A stretch of DNA of 64,000 bases. Origin: Posidoniimonas corsicana. Lineage in GTDB: Bacteria > Planctomycetota > Planctomycetia > Pirellulales > Lacipirellulaceae. The position numbers and the translations under genes are program-made. Of this stretch, positions 8,372-17,794 are shown piece after piece (position 1 is the stretch's first letter; the number at the start of each line of letters is the position of its first letter). The stretch spans positions 2,605,311 to 2,669,310 of the forward strand of contig NZ_SIHJ01000001.1 of the NCBI RefSeq assembly GCF_007859765.1. Reading direction: 5' to 3'. The notes under the pieces were generated by a model. That model was not told where the DNA came from and did no database searches. It saw only the letters and a list, made by a program, of their open reading frames with translations.

Positions 8372-10276
8372 ATGGTTTGTGCGCGACTCTTAACAGCCAA
8401 CGCGGCGCTGGTCCTGCTGCTTTCTTCTACCGCGGTGCTCGCGGTCCCCTACGCTTCCCAAGTACGCAATACGTCGGGCAACAGCTGGGAGTTCGTCCTG
8501 AACGAGTCGGCGGACTCGATCACGATTCTCCGCGACGGCGCCAACCCGGTCTCGCTCAGCAGCCCCGCGGCCGGTCGCCACACGTTCGACATGACCGGTT
8601 TCAATGACTTCGAGATTCAGGTCGCTAAGGACGCCCCGAAGGCGTGGACCGAGCTATCGGACGCCAGCAACCTGCACACCTACTACTTCCGCCCCAACGG
8701 CGTCGTAGTGAACCAGGACCCATCGAGTCCTTACTTCGGCACTGTTTACATCTCGCACCCCCTGCCGGTCGCCGAGATCCCCAACGTCACCCAACGGGCG
8801 ATGGGCGAGGGCATCTACTCGTTGTCGGCAGACCTGATTAGTGTGGATCTGGCCAACAACTTCGCCGCCCAGACCAACGCGAACGACGCGTCGCTCGCCA
8901 AGCTCCCGACGGGCTGGTCGACCGCCAACAATGGGGGCTCGTCTCCCTGGCAGATCGCGCTGGACGACTCTGGCAACCTGATCGCGTCGGACTTTTCCGA
9001 TCAGCACGGCGGATTCAAGTACGCCGACCCTAACTTGGTGAACGGCGGGTTGGTGCTGCGGTTCGAGGACGGCGACCGGGCGGCCGGCCTGTTCCTCAAT
9101 GGCAACAACGAGGAGGTTCACGGCTCGATTCAGTCGAAGCCGATGGTCACAGGCACGGTTGGCGTCGACCTGACAATCTGGGGCGTTGACGAGGACCTTG
9201 ATATCGACGGCGATTCGTTCACCTCTTCGGACGACGCCTACAGCGTGTGGCGGTGGGACGCCGGATCGCAGACCAACTACGACGGCGCGCCGGCCCTAGA
9301 GATCGCATCCACAGCGATCGACGTCGACGAGGCGCTCTGGTTCAGCATCAGCGTCGACGGCATCTACCACGACGCCCACTACGAGCCGCAGTTCAACAAG
9401 TTCTACCTCACGCAGTCCCGCACCCACGGCAACGAGTCGTCGCTGATCATCGTCACACCGGACGGCGTCGACGGCATGAGCCCGACCATCGAGTTCGCGT
9501 CGAAGCAGTGGTCCATCGACAATGACCTGGACGGCAACAACTCGAACGTGGAGGAGCTGGGCGGCGGAATCCAGGACATCTTCCGTTCGTTCGGGTCGCT
9601 GACCATCGCGCCGGACGGCTCGAAGATGTACGTGCACCTGGCCGAGCAGTTTACCGACGACGATATCGATGGCGGCGACGGCAATAACCCGTTCCTGGGT
9701 GCCGGCAGCGTCGTTGGCGGCGGCGGCATCCTGGTGATCCCGCTCGACGAGAACGGCCTGCCCGTCATCGATGTCGACGACAACGGCACCCCCGGCGACA
9801 CCAGCGACGACTTCATCACCAACATCGAGTCGATCGACATCGAAGGGCAGCTGTCGCGGCATGTCCGGGCGCCTATCTCGTTGGACGCCGCCGGCAACGT
9901 CTACGTGACGAACAACATCTCGGAGCTGCTGCAGGTGTTCAGCCCGGGAGGCAACACGCTGGCGATCACCGGCTCTGACGGCTCGTTCATCGTGACCGAG
10001 CCCGGGGTAGGCCTAGCGGGCGACTACAACAACGACGGCGTCGTGGACGCCGCCGACTACACCAACTGGCGCGACACGCTGGGCGACAGCGTCGCCACCG
10101 GCGACGGCGCCGACGGCAACGGCAATGGGGTCATCGACTCGGGCGACTACGACGTCTGGCGCGACAACTACGGCGCTTCGTCGTCCGCGGCCGCCGGGAC
10201 CGGCGTCGCCCCCGAGCCGGCGGCCGCCGTGCTGCTGCTGGTGTCGTCGCTGATGGGGATCAAACGACGGAGATAA
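8372..10276 (+). CDS. Secreted beta-propeller-like protein with dockerin repeats and PEP-CTERM tail
   Basis: 634 residues. The ATG at 8372 has GGA 10 nt upstream and starts the signal peptide MVCARLLTANAALVLLLSST; an ATG at 8336 would add 12 residues and has no visible ribosome site. The mature part is rich in Asp/Gly turns (WQIALDDSGNLIASDFSDQH, LTIAPDGSKMYVHLAEQFTD, LDAAGNVYVTNNISELLQVF), suggesting an NHL- or SMP-30-like propeller. Near the C-terminus are GDYNNDGVVDAADYTNWRDT and GNGVIDSGDYDVWRDNYG, followed by APEPAAAVLLLVSSLMGIKRRR, a good PEP-CTERM sorting tail. Exported and probably retained in the envelope or processed by an exosortase system. Ligand or enzyme activity cannot be assigned. 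Confidence 0.75.
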   Translation: MVCARLLTANAALVLLLSSTAVLAVPYASQVRNTSGNSWEFVLNESADSITILRDGANPVSLSSPAAGRHTFDMTGFNDFEIQVAKDAPKAWTELSDASNLHTYYFRPNGVVVNQDPSSPYFGTVYISHPLPVAEIPNVTQRAMGEGIYSLSADLISVDLANNFAAQTNANDASLAKLPTGWSTANNGGSSPWQIALDDSGNLIASDFSDQHGGFKYADPNLVNGGLVLRFEDGDRAAGLFLNGNNEEVHGSIQSKPMVTGTVGVDLTIWGVDEDLDIDGDSFTSSDDAYSVWRWDAGSQTNYDGAPALEIASTAIDVDEALWFSISVDGIYHDAHYEPQFNKFYLTQSRTHGNESSLIIVTPDGVDGMSPTIEFASKQWSIDNDLDGNNSNVEELGGGIQDIFRSFGSLTIAPDGSKMYVHLAEQFTDDDIDGGDGNNPFLGAGSVVGGGGILVIPLDENGLPVIDVDDNGTPGDTSDDFITNIESIDIEGQLSRHVRAPISLDAAGNVYVTNNISELLQVFSPGGNTLAITGSDGSFIVTEPGVGLAGDYNNDGVVDAADYTNWRDTLGDSVATGDGADGNGNGVIDSGDYDVWRDNYGASSSAAAGTGVAPEPAAAVLLLVSSLMGIKRRR

Positions 10277-10331
10277 GGCTTCACCTTTGCAGGCGTACTT
10301 CCTTGTTAAGTCTTTTTTGGGAGAGTTTCTA

Positions 10332-11282
10332 ATGATGAGCACATCGCTGAGGTTTGCGACTCTGGCGTCGCTGACCTTTTTTTTGGCGGCCCCGGCGGAC
10401 GCGGCCGAGTTGTTCCGAGACGAGCTAGCGAGCGGGGCCGGCTGGGGCATCAACTCGTTCGGTGATGGCGACCACGCCGCCACCTTCGGCTACGACTACA
10501 GCGCCGACGGAATCCCTGAGGCGCCGAACAGCCAGGGAGGCGACACCGCCACTTCGGGAGTGAAGGCGGTCGCCAACACCGACAGCGGCTCGGCTGCCGC
10601 GGCGGGTTTCACCCTCTACCCGACGGGCCAGAGCTTCTCGGGCTCGTACCAGCTGCGTTTTGACACTTGGACCAACTACGACGTTGACGAGCGGATCAAT
10701 GGCGGCTCCGCCGGCACCACCGAGTTCATCGGCGGCGGCGTGGGCTACGACGACACCTCCGCCGATATCGGCGTTGGCGCGCAGATCATCGCCACCAACG
10801 ATGGCGGCTCCGGCAGCGACTGGCGCGCGTTCGCGGACGGCTCGTTCCTCGCCAACGAGGACATGACCGGCGGCAGCCGCAATGGGTTTGTGGGCCACTA
10901 CGCCAATTTCCTGCCCGGGGTCGCTCCTCCGGGGAGCCAGCTCCAACTTTCGTTCCCGCCCGGAACCGCAGGCAGCCCCGGCTTCCAATGGGTGACCTTC
11001 GAGATCAACACGAATGTCGACGCGGGCAGGGCCATCGTGACGCTGGAGAAGCCCGACGGTACGCGTCGTGAGATCGTCCGAATCGACCAGCCCTACACGT
11101 CCGATGGCAATATCGGCCTGTACTACGCGGACCTATTCTCGTCGGTGACTTCGCGTCCCGACCTGACTTTCGGCATCTTCGACAACGTCGTGGTGTCGTC
11201 GATCGACGTGCCGGAGCCGGCGACCGGCCTGCTGGTCGCAATCGGCGGTTGCCTGGCGGCGGTGCGTCGTCGCGTCCGCTAA
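10332..11282 (+). CDS. PEP-CTERM exported protein, jelly-roll-like, unknown function
   Basis: 316 residues. Two ATGs at 10332 and 10335 follow a GGGAGAG ribosome-site-like stretch; either gives the signal peptide MSTSLRFATLASLTFFLAAPADA. An ORF extension from 10287 is unnecessary. The mature region is beta-rich with Gly/Asp and aromatic positions (SGSYQLRFDTWTNYDVDERI, LTFGIFDNVVVSSIDVPEP), as in lectin-like jelly-rolls. The protein ends VPEPATGLLVAIGGCLAAVRRR, a textbook PEP-CTERM tail with hydrophobic segment and arginines. It lies 55 bases downstream of another PEP-CTERM gene and is closed by a strong terminator, so the two may be co-transcribed. Function unknown. Confidence 0.75.
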   Translation: MMSTSLRFATLASLTFFLAAPADAAELFRDELASGAGWGINSFGDGDHAATFGYDYSADGIPEAPNSQGGDTATSGVKAVANTDSGSAAAAGFTLYPTGQSFSGSYQLRFDTWTNYDVDERINGGSAGTTEFIGGGVGYDDTSADIGVGAQIIATNDGGSGSDWRAFADGSFLANEDMTGGSRNGFVGHYANFLPGVAPPGSQLQLSFPPGTAGSPGFQWVTFEINTNVDAGRAIVTLEKPDGTRREIVRIDQPYTSDGNIGLYYADLFSSVTSRPDLTFGIFDNVVVSSIDVPEPATGLLVAIGGCLAAVRRRVR

Positions 11283-11312
11283 CCGTTCGGCTGCCTTAGT
11301 TTTTGCACTCGC

Positions 11313-11352
11313 CCGCACGGGCGCTCAGGCGAGCGCCCGTGCGGTTTGTTTT
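11313..11352 (+). terminator. Strong intrinsic terminator
   Basis: A perfect 14-bp stem, CCGCACGGGCGCTC (11313-11326) with GAGCGCCCGTGCGG (11331-11344), loop AGGC, followed by TTTGTTTT. It closes the PEP-CTERM gene pair. Confidence 0.9.
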
Positions 11353-11566
11353 CGGTTCCCTGCAGGCTCGATTCGGGACGCCGAACGACGAATCAACAGG
11401 GGCTAGACGGCTTTTGGTGTGTGCGCGAAAGTGAGAAATGCTTACGAACTATTGTCTTGCTGATTCTCTCCCCGGCGGGTTAGTTTGACACTACAGAGTT
11501 CGGGCGGAGGTTCGTTCACGTGTCCCGCGGGTCACGCATTTATCCGGAGCAAGAAAGCTGTCTGCT

Positions 11567-12697
11567 ATGCCTCGCCAATCTATCAACTCATCAGTCAACC
11601 AGCGGTTCAGGCCGGCATTCACCCTCGTCGAACTGCTGGTGGTGATCGCGATCATCGGCGTGTTGATCGCTCTGCTGCTGCCTGCCGTGCAGGCGGCCCG
11701 CGAGGCGGCCCGTCGGACGCAGTGTAAGAACCAGCTAAAGCAGATCGGCCTCGCGTCGATTCTTCACGTTGACACGCACAAGTACTTCCCGTCCGGGGGC
11801 TGGGGCGGAAAGTTCTACGCCGATCCAACGCGGGGCTATGGAAAAGATCAGCCGGGCAGCTGGTACTACAGCGTGTTCAGCTACCTAGAAGAGAACTCGC
11901 TCCGCGATCTGGGCAAGAACACAACCGTTGGTTCTCAGCAGTGGCGTGACGCCATCACTCAGCTGATCGCAACCCCGATCGACGTCTTCAACTGCCCAAG
12001 TCGTCGCACGGTCGCGATCGGCGTTCAGTCCGGTTCGCTGGCGCCCGAATTTACATTCATCAGCGGCAAGACCGTCGCGCTTGGCGATTACGCGGGCAAC
12101 AGCGGGGACTCGCAGAAGCATGCGGTGGACGGTTTCTCGGGCAACAATATCCCCGCCCCGACCTCATTGGCAGCGGCGTCGGGCTTCGACTGGCCGAACA
12201 CAACAAGCCCAGAGATCGCAGCTCGCCGCGGGGGAACCTCGCCTAACGACAACTTCCAGTCGGGCGTGATCGGGTACCACAGCGAGACCAAGCTGCGGCA
12301 GGTGTCTGATGGCACCTCGCACACCTACTTGGTGGGCGAAAAGTACGTCCCCAGCGACGCTTACGACGGCAACGATATCGTGTCGAACAACGGTCGCTAT
12401 GGCGACAATCAGTCAATGTACGCGGGCTACGAGTGGGACAATCAACGCACTGCCTGGAGGCCGGGAATCACCAGTTTCTACTCCGGTTCGGTTGATGCCG
12501 ACTGGCAACCGGCCCAGGATTCGCCGAGTGGCGACAGCGCCGTTAGGCCGCTCGTCGCCTTCGGCAGCCCCCACGCCGGCGGCCTGAACATGGTGTTCTG
12601 CGACGGCTCGGTGCAGACGGTCTCGTACAACATCGACCCCGACGCCCACCGGTTCCAGGCCAACCGCCAGGACGGCGAGGTCATCCCCGAGAGCTAG
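11567..12697 (+). CDS. DUF1559 prepilin-like protein
   Basis: 376 residues from an ATG preceded by a purine-rich GGAGCAAGAAAG stretch. The N-terminus FTLVELLVVIAIIGVLIALL, followed by LPAVQAAREAARRTQCKNQL, is the type IV prepilin/pseudopilin signature with the DUF1559 family continuation (LKQIGLASILHVDTHKYFPS). The C-terminal block with GLNMVFCDGSVQTVSYNIDP matches the H-X9-DG-type end of DUF1559 proteins. Such proteins are highly expanded in planctomycetes. They are thought to be processed by a prepilin peptidase after the Gly/Ala-Phe junction and exported, but their structural role is unknown. The gene is flanked by terminators on both sides, so it is probably monocistronic. Confidence 0.93.
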   Translation: MPRQSINSSVNQRFRPAFTLVELLVVIAIIGVLIALLLPAVQAAREAARRTQCKNQLKQIGLASILHVDTHKYFPSGGWGGKFYADPTRGYGKDQPGSWYYSVFSYLEENSLRDLGKNTTVGSQQWRDAITQLIATPIDVFNCPSRRTVAIGVQSGSLAPEFTFISGKTVALGDYAGNSGDSQKHAVDGFSGNNIPAPTSLAAASGFDWPNTTSPEIAARRGGTSPNDNFQSGVIGYHSETKLRQVSDGTSHTYLVGEKYVPSDAYDGNDIVSNNGRYGDNQSMYAGYEWDNQRTAWRPGITSFYSGSVDADWQPAQDSPSGDSAVRPLVAFGSPHAGGLNMVFCDGSVQTVSYNIDPDAHRFQANRQDGEVIPES

Positions 12698-12736
12698 CAC
12701 CGCTGGCCTCGCGGCCGAGCTCCCTGAGATCCAACC

Positions 12737-12769
12737 CAGCGGCCCGCCTTAGGCGGGCCGCTGTTTTTG
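12737..12769 (+). terminator. Intrinsic terminator of the DUF1559 gene
   Basis: Arms CAGCGGCCCGCCT (12737-12749) and AGGCGGGCCGCTG (12751-12763) run into TTTTTGTT. The inner base pairs must open to form the loop, but the stem plus T-run is clear. Confidence 0.9.
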
Positions 12770-12932
12770 TTGGCAGGGCGGTAAGACCGATAGGTGGGGC
12801 GTCTTGGCGGGCGCTCGTTGCGGACGCTTGCAGATTGCCGCCAGGCGGCGTTGACGCCAGCGGCGAGTTCTGGAACATTCCCGGCCGTCCCACCGCTCTC
12901 CTACCGCGATCCGGCTCTCCCGCTGCTGCCCG

Positions 12933-14876
12933 ATGAAGTACTTCCTGCAGGCTTTGAAAGAAGGCGGGCGGCTGTGGCCGTACCTAGTGGGGGCATTCGC
13001 CTGCTCGCTGCTGGTGGCCGCGCTGTGGGGCGCCAACATCGCGGCGCTCTTCCCCCTGATCGAGACCACCCTAAGCGGCAAGTCCGCCCAGCAGTGGAAC
13101 CTGGAGGCTCTAGCCGAGGCCGAGCGGGCGTTGGCGGAGAACTCGGAGCAGCTCGCCGCTGTGGAAGTGCAGCTGCAGCAGGCGCCCGCCGCAGAACGCC
13201 CAGCGCTGCGCCTGCAGGCGGACAAGCTGGGGGTCGAGGTCGAGGTTAACCGCGCGTCGGTCGCGTCGGCCGAGTGGGTCCGCGACAACGTCGCGGCCTG
13301 GCTGCCAAACAAGCCCTTCGAAACCATTGCCTGGGTGGTCGCGTTGGTTTTCCTGGGCACGCTGCTCCGGGTGGCGCTGGTGCTGGCCAACGCGATCCTG
13401 GTGGGGTGGGTGTCCGAGAGCATCGTGCGGGACATCCGCAGCCGCGTGTTCAACAAGGCGCTGGAACTCGACCCGGCGAGCTTTCAGGCCTACGGGATCA
13501 GCGGCGTGCAGGCGCACATCACCCACACCGCCGACATGCTTGCGCACGGGATCACCAGCGTGTTCAGCGGCGCCGTGAACGAGCCATTGAGGATCGTGTC
13601 GTGCCTAGTGGGCGCGATGATGATCTCGTGGCGGCTGACGCTGGCGTCGCTGCTGCTGGCGCCGCTCGCCGCCTGCCTGATCTACTGGCTCAACCGTCAG
13701 GTGCGCGGCCTGTCGACGAAGATGCTCGACCGCTCGCTCGGTTTCTACCACATCGCGCTCGACGTGCTGGGGTCGCACCAAGCGGTCCAGTCGAACACGA
13801 TGGAGCCCTTCGAGCGCGACCGGTTCCACGCTTCCACCGGCGAGATGCAGAAGATCGCGTTGGTCGCAAGGTTCTACGCGGCGCTCGCCAGCCCGCTGAC
13901 CGAGCTGCTCGGGATCGGCATGCTGTGCACCGGCCTACTGACTTCTTCGTACCTGGTGCTCAACCAGGAGACCTCGATCTTCGGGATCCCGATGACCTCG
14001 GCGCCGCTTAGCGTCCCGGCGGTCACGGTCTTCCTGGGGTTCCTGATCGGCGCCGCGGACCCGCTTCGGAAGCTGTCCCGCGTTATCGCCGGCATCAACA
14101 GCGGCATGGCCGCCGCCAACATCATCTACCCGCTGCTAGAGCGGGACCACTGGATCCGCGACCCCGAGGGCGAGCCCCGGCAGGTGGGGCGGATCAAGAC
14201 CATCGAGTTCCGCGACGCCGTGTTCAGCTACGACGGAAGCACCGAGGTGCTGCGGGGCGTGAACCTGACCATCCACGACCGCGACCGGATCGCCATCGTC
14301 GGGGTGAACGGGTCGGGCAAGAGCACGCTGGTGAACCTGATCTGCCGCTTCTACGACGTGACCGGCGGCGACGTGCTGATCAACGGCTGCACGACTAGGC
14401 TGTTCGCGCTGGCCGACCTGCGGTCACGGTTCGCGGTGGTCGGCCAGAAGGCGGAGCTGTTCAACGAGAGCGTGATGCACAACATCCGCTACGGGCGGTG
14501 GGACGCCACCGACGAGGAGGTCGTCGCCGCGGCCAGGATGGCGCGCGCCCACGAGTTCATCAGCGAGATGCCCGAGGGCTACCAGACCGTGATCGGCACC
14601 GACGGGCGCCGCCTGAGCGGCGGCCAGCGGCAGCGTCTGGCGCTCGCCCGCGCGTTCCTGCGGGACGCGGAGGTGCTGATCCTGGACGAGGCGACCAGCC
14701 AGATCGACGTGGACAGCGAGCGCCAGATCCACGAGGCGCTCGCCGAGTACGGGCATGACCGAACAATTGTTTTTATCACCCACCGTGAGAGCACGCTGTC
14801 GCTTGCCACGCGGGTGGTCCGGATGGAATCGGGCCGAGCGGTGGAGGTTGACATGGGCACGCTGCACGCGGCCTGA
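12933..14876 (+). CDS. ABC exporter half-transporter, MsbA-like, with coiled-coil insertion
   Basis: 647 residues. The N-terminal membrane domain is followed by a nucleotide-binding domain with GVNGSGKST (457-465, Walker A), LSGGQ (561-565), LILDEATSQ (Walker B with Asp585 and Glu586) and the H-loop ITHRES. Between the first membrane segment (LVGAFACSLLVAALWGANIA) and the second (about residue 130) there is a ~75-residue charged Glu/Ala/Leu-rich helical insertion that standard MsbA lacks. The fused TMD-NBD layout suggests a homodimer exporting lipids, lipid-linked glycans or peptides. The following methyltransferase and glycosyltransferase genes are spaced 25-38 bases apart, so a role in surface glycan export is inferred. 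Confidence 0.9.
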   Translation: MKYFLQALKEGGRLWPYLVGAFACSLLVAALWGANIAALFPLIETTLSGKSAQQWNLEALAEAERALAENSEQLAAVEVQLQQAPAAERPALRLQADKLGVEVEVNRASVASAEWVRDNVAAWLPNKPFETIAWVVALVFLGTLLRVALVLANAILVGWVSESIVRDIRSRVFNKALELDPASFQAYGISGVQAHITHTADMLAHGITSVFSGAVNEPLRIVSCLVGAMMISWRLTLASLLLAPLAACLIYWLNRQVRGLSTKMLDRSLGFYHIALDVLGSHQAVQSNTMEPFERDRFHASTGEMQKIALVARFYAALASPLTELLGIGMLCTGLLTSSYLVLNQETSIFGIPMTSAPLSVPAVTVFLGFLIGAADPLRKLSRVIAGINSGMAAANIIYPLLERDHWIRDPEGEPRQVGRIKTIEFRDAVFSYDGSTEVLRGVNLTIHDRDRIAIVGVNGSGKSTLVNLICRFYDVTGGDVLINGCTTRLFALADLRSRFAVVGQKAELFNESVMHNIRYGRWDATDEEVVAAARMARAHEFISEMPEGYQTVIGTDGRRLSGGQRQRLALARAFLRDAEVLILDEATSQIDVDSERQIHEALAEYGHDRTIVFITHRESTLSLATRVVRMESGRAVEVDMGTLHAA

Positions 14877-14909
14877 CACGCGGCGATACGCCAAGGAAAG
14901 GAACTCCGA

Positions 14910-15572
14910 ATGAGCGTCTCAACAAGCGCTACCCTCACCCCGCCACAGAAGATTGTGCGGGAGTGTGTCCGACCGTTCCGGCAGCTGCGCCGGCGGATCA
15001 GCGCCACGGCGCCCGCCGTAGCGCCGCCTCCCGCGCCGCAGGTTATGGCCGGCATCCAGGGCTTCCACCCGCTGGACTGCACGGTCGAGCCGGAGGGCGT
15101 CGAGCTGATCAAGACGCTGACCCGCGAGTCGCGCCAGCACCCCGGCCCAATCATCGAGATCGGCACCCTCCTGGGCGTCACCGCGACGCACATGGCGTTG
15201 GCCAAGGCGCCGGAGCAGAAGATCATCACGGTCGACAACTACTGCTGGAACCCCTGGGGGCTGCTGCCCGATGTCCAGCACGACCTGGCCCGGCAGGTGC
15301 TCTACTACCTGATCGAGTCCGGCGACGTTCAGCAGCTCCGCGAGGACAAGAACAAGTACTTCGAGGAGTACGACGGCCCCGCGCCGGCCATGGTGTTCCT
15401 CGACGCCATGCACGACTACGTCGAGACCAAGAAGGACATTGAGTGGGCGCAGCGCGTCGGGGCCAAGATCATCGCGGGCCACGACTACTGCGACAAGTTC
15501 CCGGGTGTGATCCAGATTGTCGACGAGTGCGGCGGCCCCAGCCGCCTAGGCGGCACCGTCTGGGTCCTCTAG
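14910..15572 (+). CDS. Class I SAM-dependent methyltransferase
   Basis: 220 residues. An AAGGAAAGGAA ribosome site lies just before the ATG. The SAM-binding motif I is IIEIGTLLGVTATHMA (EIGTLLGV at 83-90), motif II is KIITVDNYC, and VFLDAMHDYVETKKDI follows the pattern of the Methyltransf_24 family acting on glycans or small molecules. The N-terminal ~50 residues are basic and proline/alanine-rich and may be a flexible or targeting segment. In an operon with an exporter and two glycosyltransferases it plausibly methylates a sugar residue of a surface polysaccharide. The exact acceptor is not deducible. Confidence 0.8.
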   Translation: MSVSTSATLTPPQKIVRECVRPFRQLRRRISATAPAVAPPPAPQVMAGIQGFHPLDCTVEPEGVELIKTLTRESRQHPGPIIEIGTLLGVTATHMALAKAPEQKIITVDNYCWNPWGLLPDVQHDLARQVLYYLIESGDVQQLREDKNKYFEEYDGPAPAMVFLDAMHDYVETKKDIEWAQRVGAKIIAGHDYCDKFPGVIQIVDECGGPSRLGGTVWVL

Positions 15573-15597
15573 CCGCAAGACGCAAACGGGAGATACC

Positions 15598-16626
15598 GTG
15601 GACACGCTACACTTTGAGTCCCCGTCGGTTGAGGGGTTGGTGTCGGTTGTTATTCCGACCCGCAACGGCGACGCGTACATCGGTGCGGCGCTCGATTCGA
15701 TCGCCGCGCAGCAGTACGACCGCTGGGAGGTGCTGGTGATCGAGGACGGCTCGCATGGCGAGACCGAGTCGATCGTGCGTGGGTTCGCCGACGCCCACCC
15801 GGGCCACCGCGTTCACTTCCAGCGAAACTCCGAGTCCCGCGGCGCCGCATACACCCGGAACCGGTGCTTCGAGCTCGCCGCCGGCCAGTTCGTGGCGTTC
15901 CTCGACTGCGACGACCGGTGGCTGCCCAGCCACCTGCACGCCTGCGTGTCGGCGCTCAACGACTCGGGCGACGACGTCGCGTACTCGGCCGCCGCGATGT
16001 TCGAGGACGGCACCGACCACATGCTGGGCTTCTGGGGCCCCAATCACGACGAGGTCAACCGGTTCCCGCACTCGCTGCTGGGACGCAGCTTCGTGACCCC
16101 CTCGGCTACCGTGGTGCGGAGGAGCGTGATCGAGGACGTGGGGGCGTGGCGCACCGACTTCCGCTTCTGCGAGGACGCGGACTTCATGCTCCGCGCGGCC
16201 AAGCTCGCCAAGCGTTTCCGCTGCGTGGGCGGCGTGCACTGCCTGTACCGCAAGAGCCACCAGGGCGCCACAACCCAAAAGATCGCCGGCACCATCGAGG
16301 AGTACGCGACACTCTCCAGCTGGCACCTCGACATGCCCGGCGGCAGCGACCGGCAGGCCCGCCGCGCCGTGGCCGCGTCGTACGCGGTGTCCGCGATGAT
16401 GCACGCCAAGAACCACACTCAGGCGGACCCCTCGGCCACCCGCTCGCGGGCGGCGCCGCTGTACCTGCAGGCCTGGCGTCTGCGGCCCGGGCGTATCGGT
16501 TACCTGCTGAAGGCTGCGCGCTACGCCGCGACCAAGGGGTGGTCCGGCAACGACAACCTGCCCGCCCCACCGCGGGGCGTCGCGCCAGCCGCCTCATCTG
16601 TTCCGCCCGCCAGGGCCGCCGCGTGA
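15598..16626 (+). CDS. Family 2 glycosyltransferase
   Basis: 342 residues from a GTG start with GGGAG 6 nt upstream. The GT-A fold is visible: VSVVIPTRNGDAYIGAALDS (from about residue 16), then VLVIEDGS, the RGAAYTRNRCFELAAG helix and the metal-binding FLDCDDRW (103-106). The acceptor side has the ED-type motif in FRFCEDADFML. The last ~90 residues are helical and Ala/Pro-rich without a membrane anchor, so the enzyme is probably cytoplasmic or peripheral. It transfers a sugar from a nucleotide-sugar donor to a glycan acceptor. Donor and linkage cannot be read from sequence. It sits between the methyltransferase and a GT8 gene. Confidence 0.88.
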   Translation: MDTLHFESPSVEGLVSVVIPTRNGDAYIGAALDSIAAQQYDRWEVLVIEDGSHGETESIVRGFADAHPGHRVHFQRNSESRGAAYTRNRCFELAAGQFVAFLDCDDRWLPSHLHACVSALNDSGDDVAYSAAAMFEDGTDHMLGFWGPNHDEVNRFPHSLLGRSFVTPSATVVRRSVIEDVGAWRTDFRFCEDADFMLRAAKLAKRFRCVGGVHCLYRKSHQGATTQKIAGTIEEYATLSSWHLDMPGGSDRQARRAVAASYAVSAMMHAKNHTQADPSATRSRAAPLYLQAWRLRPGRIGYLLKAARYAATKGWSGNDNLPAPPRGVAPAASSVPPARAAA

Positions 16627-16664
16627 CGCGACCATCAAGCCGAACCGCACCGAGGACAACCACC

Positions 16665-17690
16665 ATGCTCAGCGCTACCAACAACGAAGTGGTCGCCGCC
16701 ACCGGCGCCGACGAGGGCTACGCCCTGCCGCTGGCCGTCACGGTGCGGTCGGCGATCGACTCGCTCAGCGCCGACGCGCGGCTGCGTCTGTTTATTATCG
16801 ACGGCGGCCTTTCCCCGGAAACCCGCGACCGCCTGGAGGCGTCATGGCAAGACCCACGCGTCTGCATTGAGTGGGTCGACCCGGACATCGGCGCAGTAGA
16901 GCACCTCCCGGTCAGCGATCATGTGAGCACGACCTGCTACCTCCGCCTCATGCTCCCCGAGTGCCTGCCTGGGGACATTGGCAAGCTGATCTACTTCGAC
17001 GCGGACATGCTTATCCGCCGCGACCTGACAGAGCTGTACGCGGAGCCACTGGGGGACGACCTGGCGCTCGCCGTGCAGGAGATGACGGCCCCCTGGATCG
17101 ACAGCGAGCTCGCTACCGCCGACTATCCCCGCCGCCACCCCTACCTGTCGGCGGCGCGGCCGGTCGCCAATTACCGCGAGCTAGGCCTGCGGCCCGAGGC
17201 GATGTATTTTAATTCGGGCCTGCTGGTGATCGACGCCGCCCGCTGGCGGCGCGAGGACGTTGGCGGCCGGGTGTTCGACTGCCTGGAGGCGAACCGCGAC
17301 CATGTGCTGTGGTGGGACCAGTACGGATTGAACGTGGTGCTGTCCGACCAGTGGCGGGCGCTCGACCCCCGCTGGAACCAGACCGCCGGTGCCTTCGCCT
17401 ACCCCTCCTGGCGGGAGAGCCCGCTGGGTGAGGAAGCGTTCCGCAACCTGCGTCGCGACCCGTGGATCGTGCACTACTGCTCGCCCACGAAGCCGTGGCA
17501 CTACTTCTGCGACCACCCTTTCCGCAAGGACTTCTACCGCGCGGTCCGACGCACCGAGTGGCGCGACTGGCGCCCCGAGCGGCCCGAGGGCGTGCTGCCG
17601 CTCGGGTACGAGTTCTACCGCCAGAAGCTCCAACGCGAGTTCAAACGGGTGCGGGCGTCGACGATCGGCCGGCTGCGCCGCGCCGCGTGA
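16665..17690 (+). CDS. Family 8 glycosyltransferase
   Basis: 341 residues. The ATG at 16665 has GAGG 9 nt upstream; the frame is open further upstream but only as a shadow of the GT2 gene. GT8 features are the N-terminal VVAATGADEGYALPLAVTVR, STTCYLRLMLPECLPGDIGK, the DxD metal motif IYFDADMLI (DAD at 112-114), FNSGLLVIDAARWR, and the C-terminal WIVHYCSPTKPWHYF with HY...KPW. These are retaining transferases of LPS or capsule glucosyl/galactosyltransferase type. It is the last intact gene of the 12.9-17.7 kb operon and is probably involved in surface glycan assembly. Confidence 0.9.
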   Translation: MLSATNNEVVAATGADEGYALPLAVTVRSAIDSLSADARLRLFIIDGGLSPETRDRLEASWQDPRVCIEWVDPDIGAVEHLPVSDHVSTTCYLRLMLPECLPGDIGKLIYFDADMLIRRDLTELYAEPLGDDLALAVQEMTAPWIDSELATADYPRRHPYLSAARPVANYRELGLRPEAMYFNSGLLVIDAARWRREDVGGRVFDCLEANRDHVLWWDQYGLNVVLSDQWRALDPRWNQTAGAFAYPSWRESPLGEEAFRNLRRDPWIVHYCSPTKPWHYFCDHPFRKDFYRAVRRTEWRDWRPERPEGVLPLGYEFYRQKLQREFKRVRASTIGRLRRAA

Positions 17691-17794
17691 CAAGGGGCCG
17701 GACGCAACGTGTTTGGGGGCGAATCGCCTGTCGGCGGGTGCGTTGCAACTGTCGTCGCAGTGACTGTCGCTGAACAAGTGCAGCCCGCGCACCG

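Noticed and set aside
11483-11513. TTGACA at 11485 as promoter -35 of the DUF1559 gene
   Set aside because: No -10-like hexamer lies at 16-18 bases. The hexamer alone is not enough in this GC-rich sequence.
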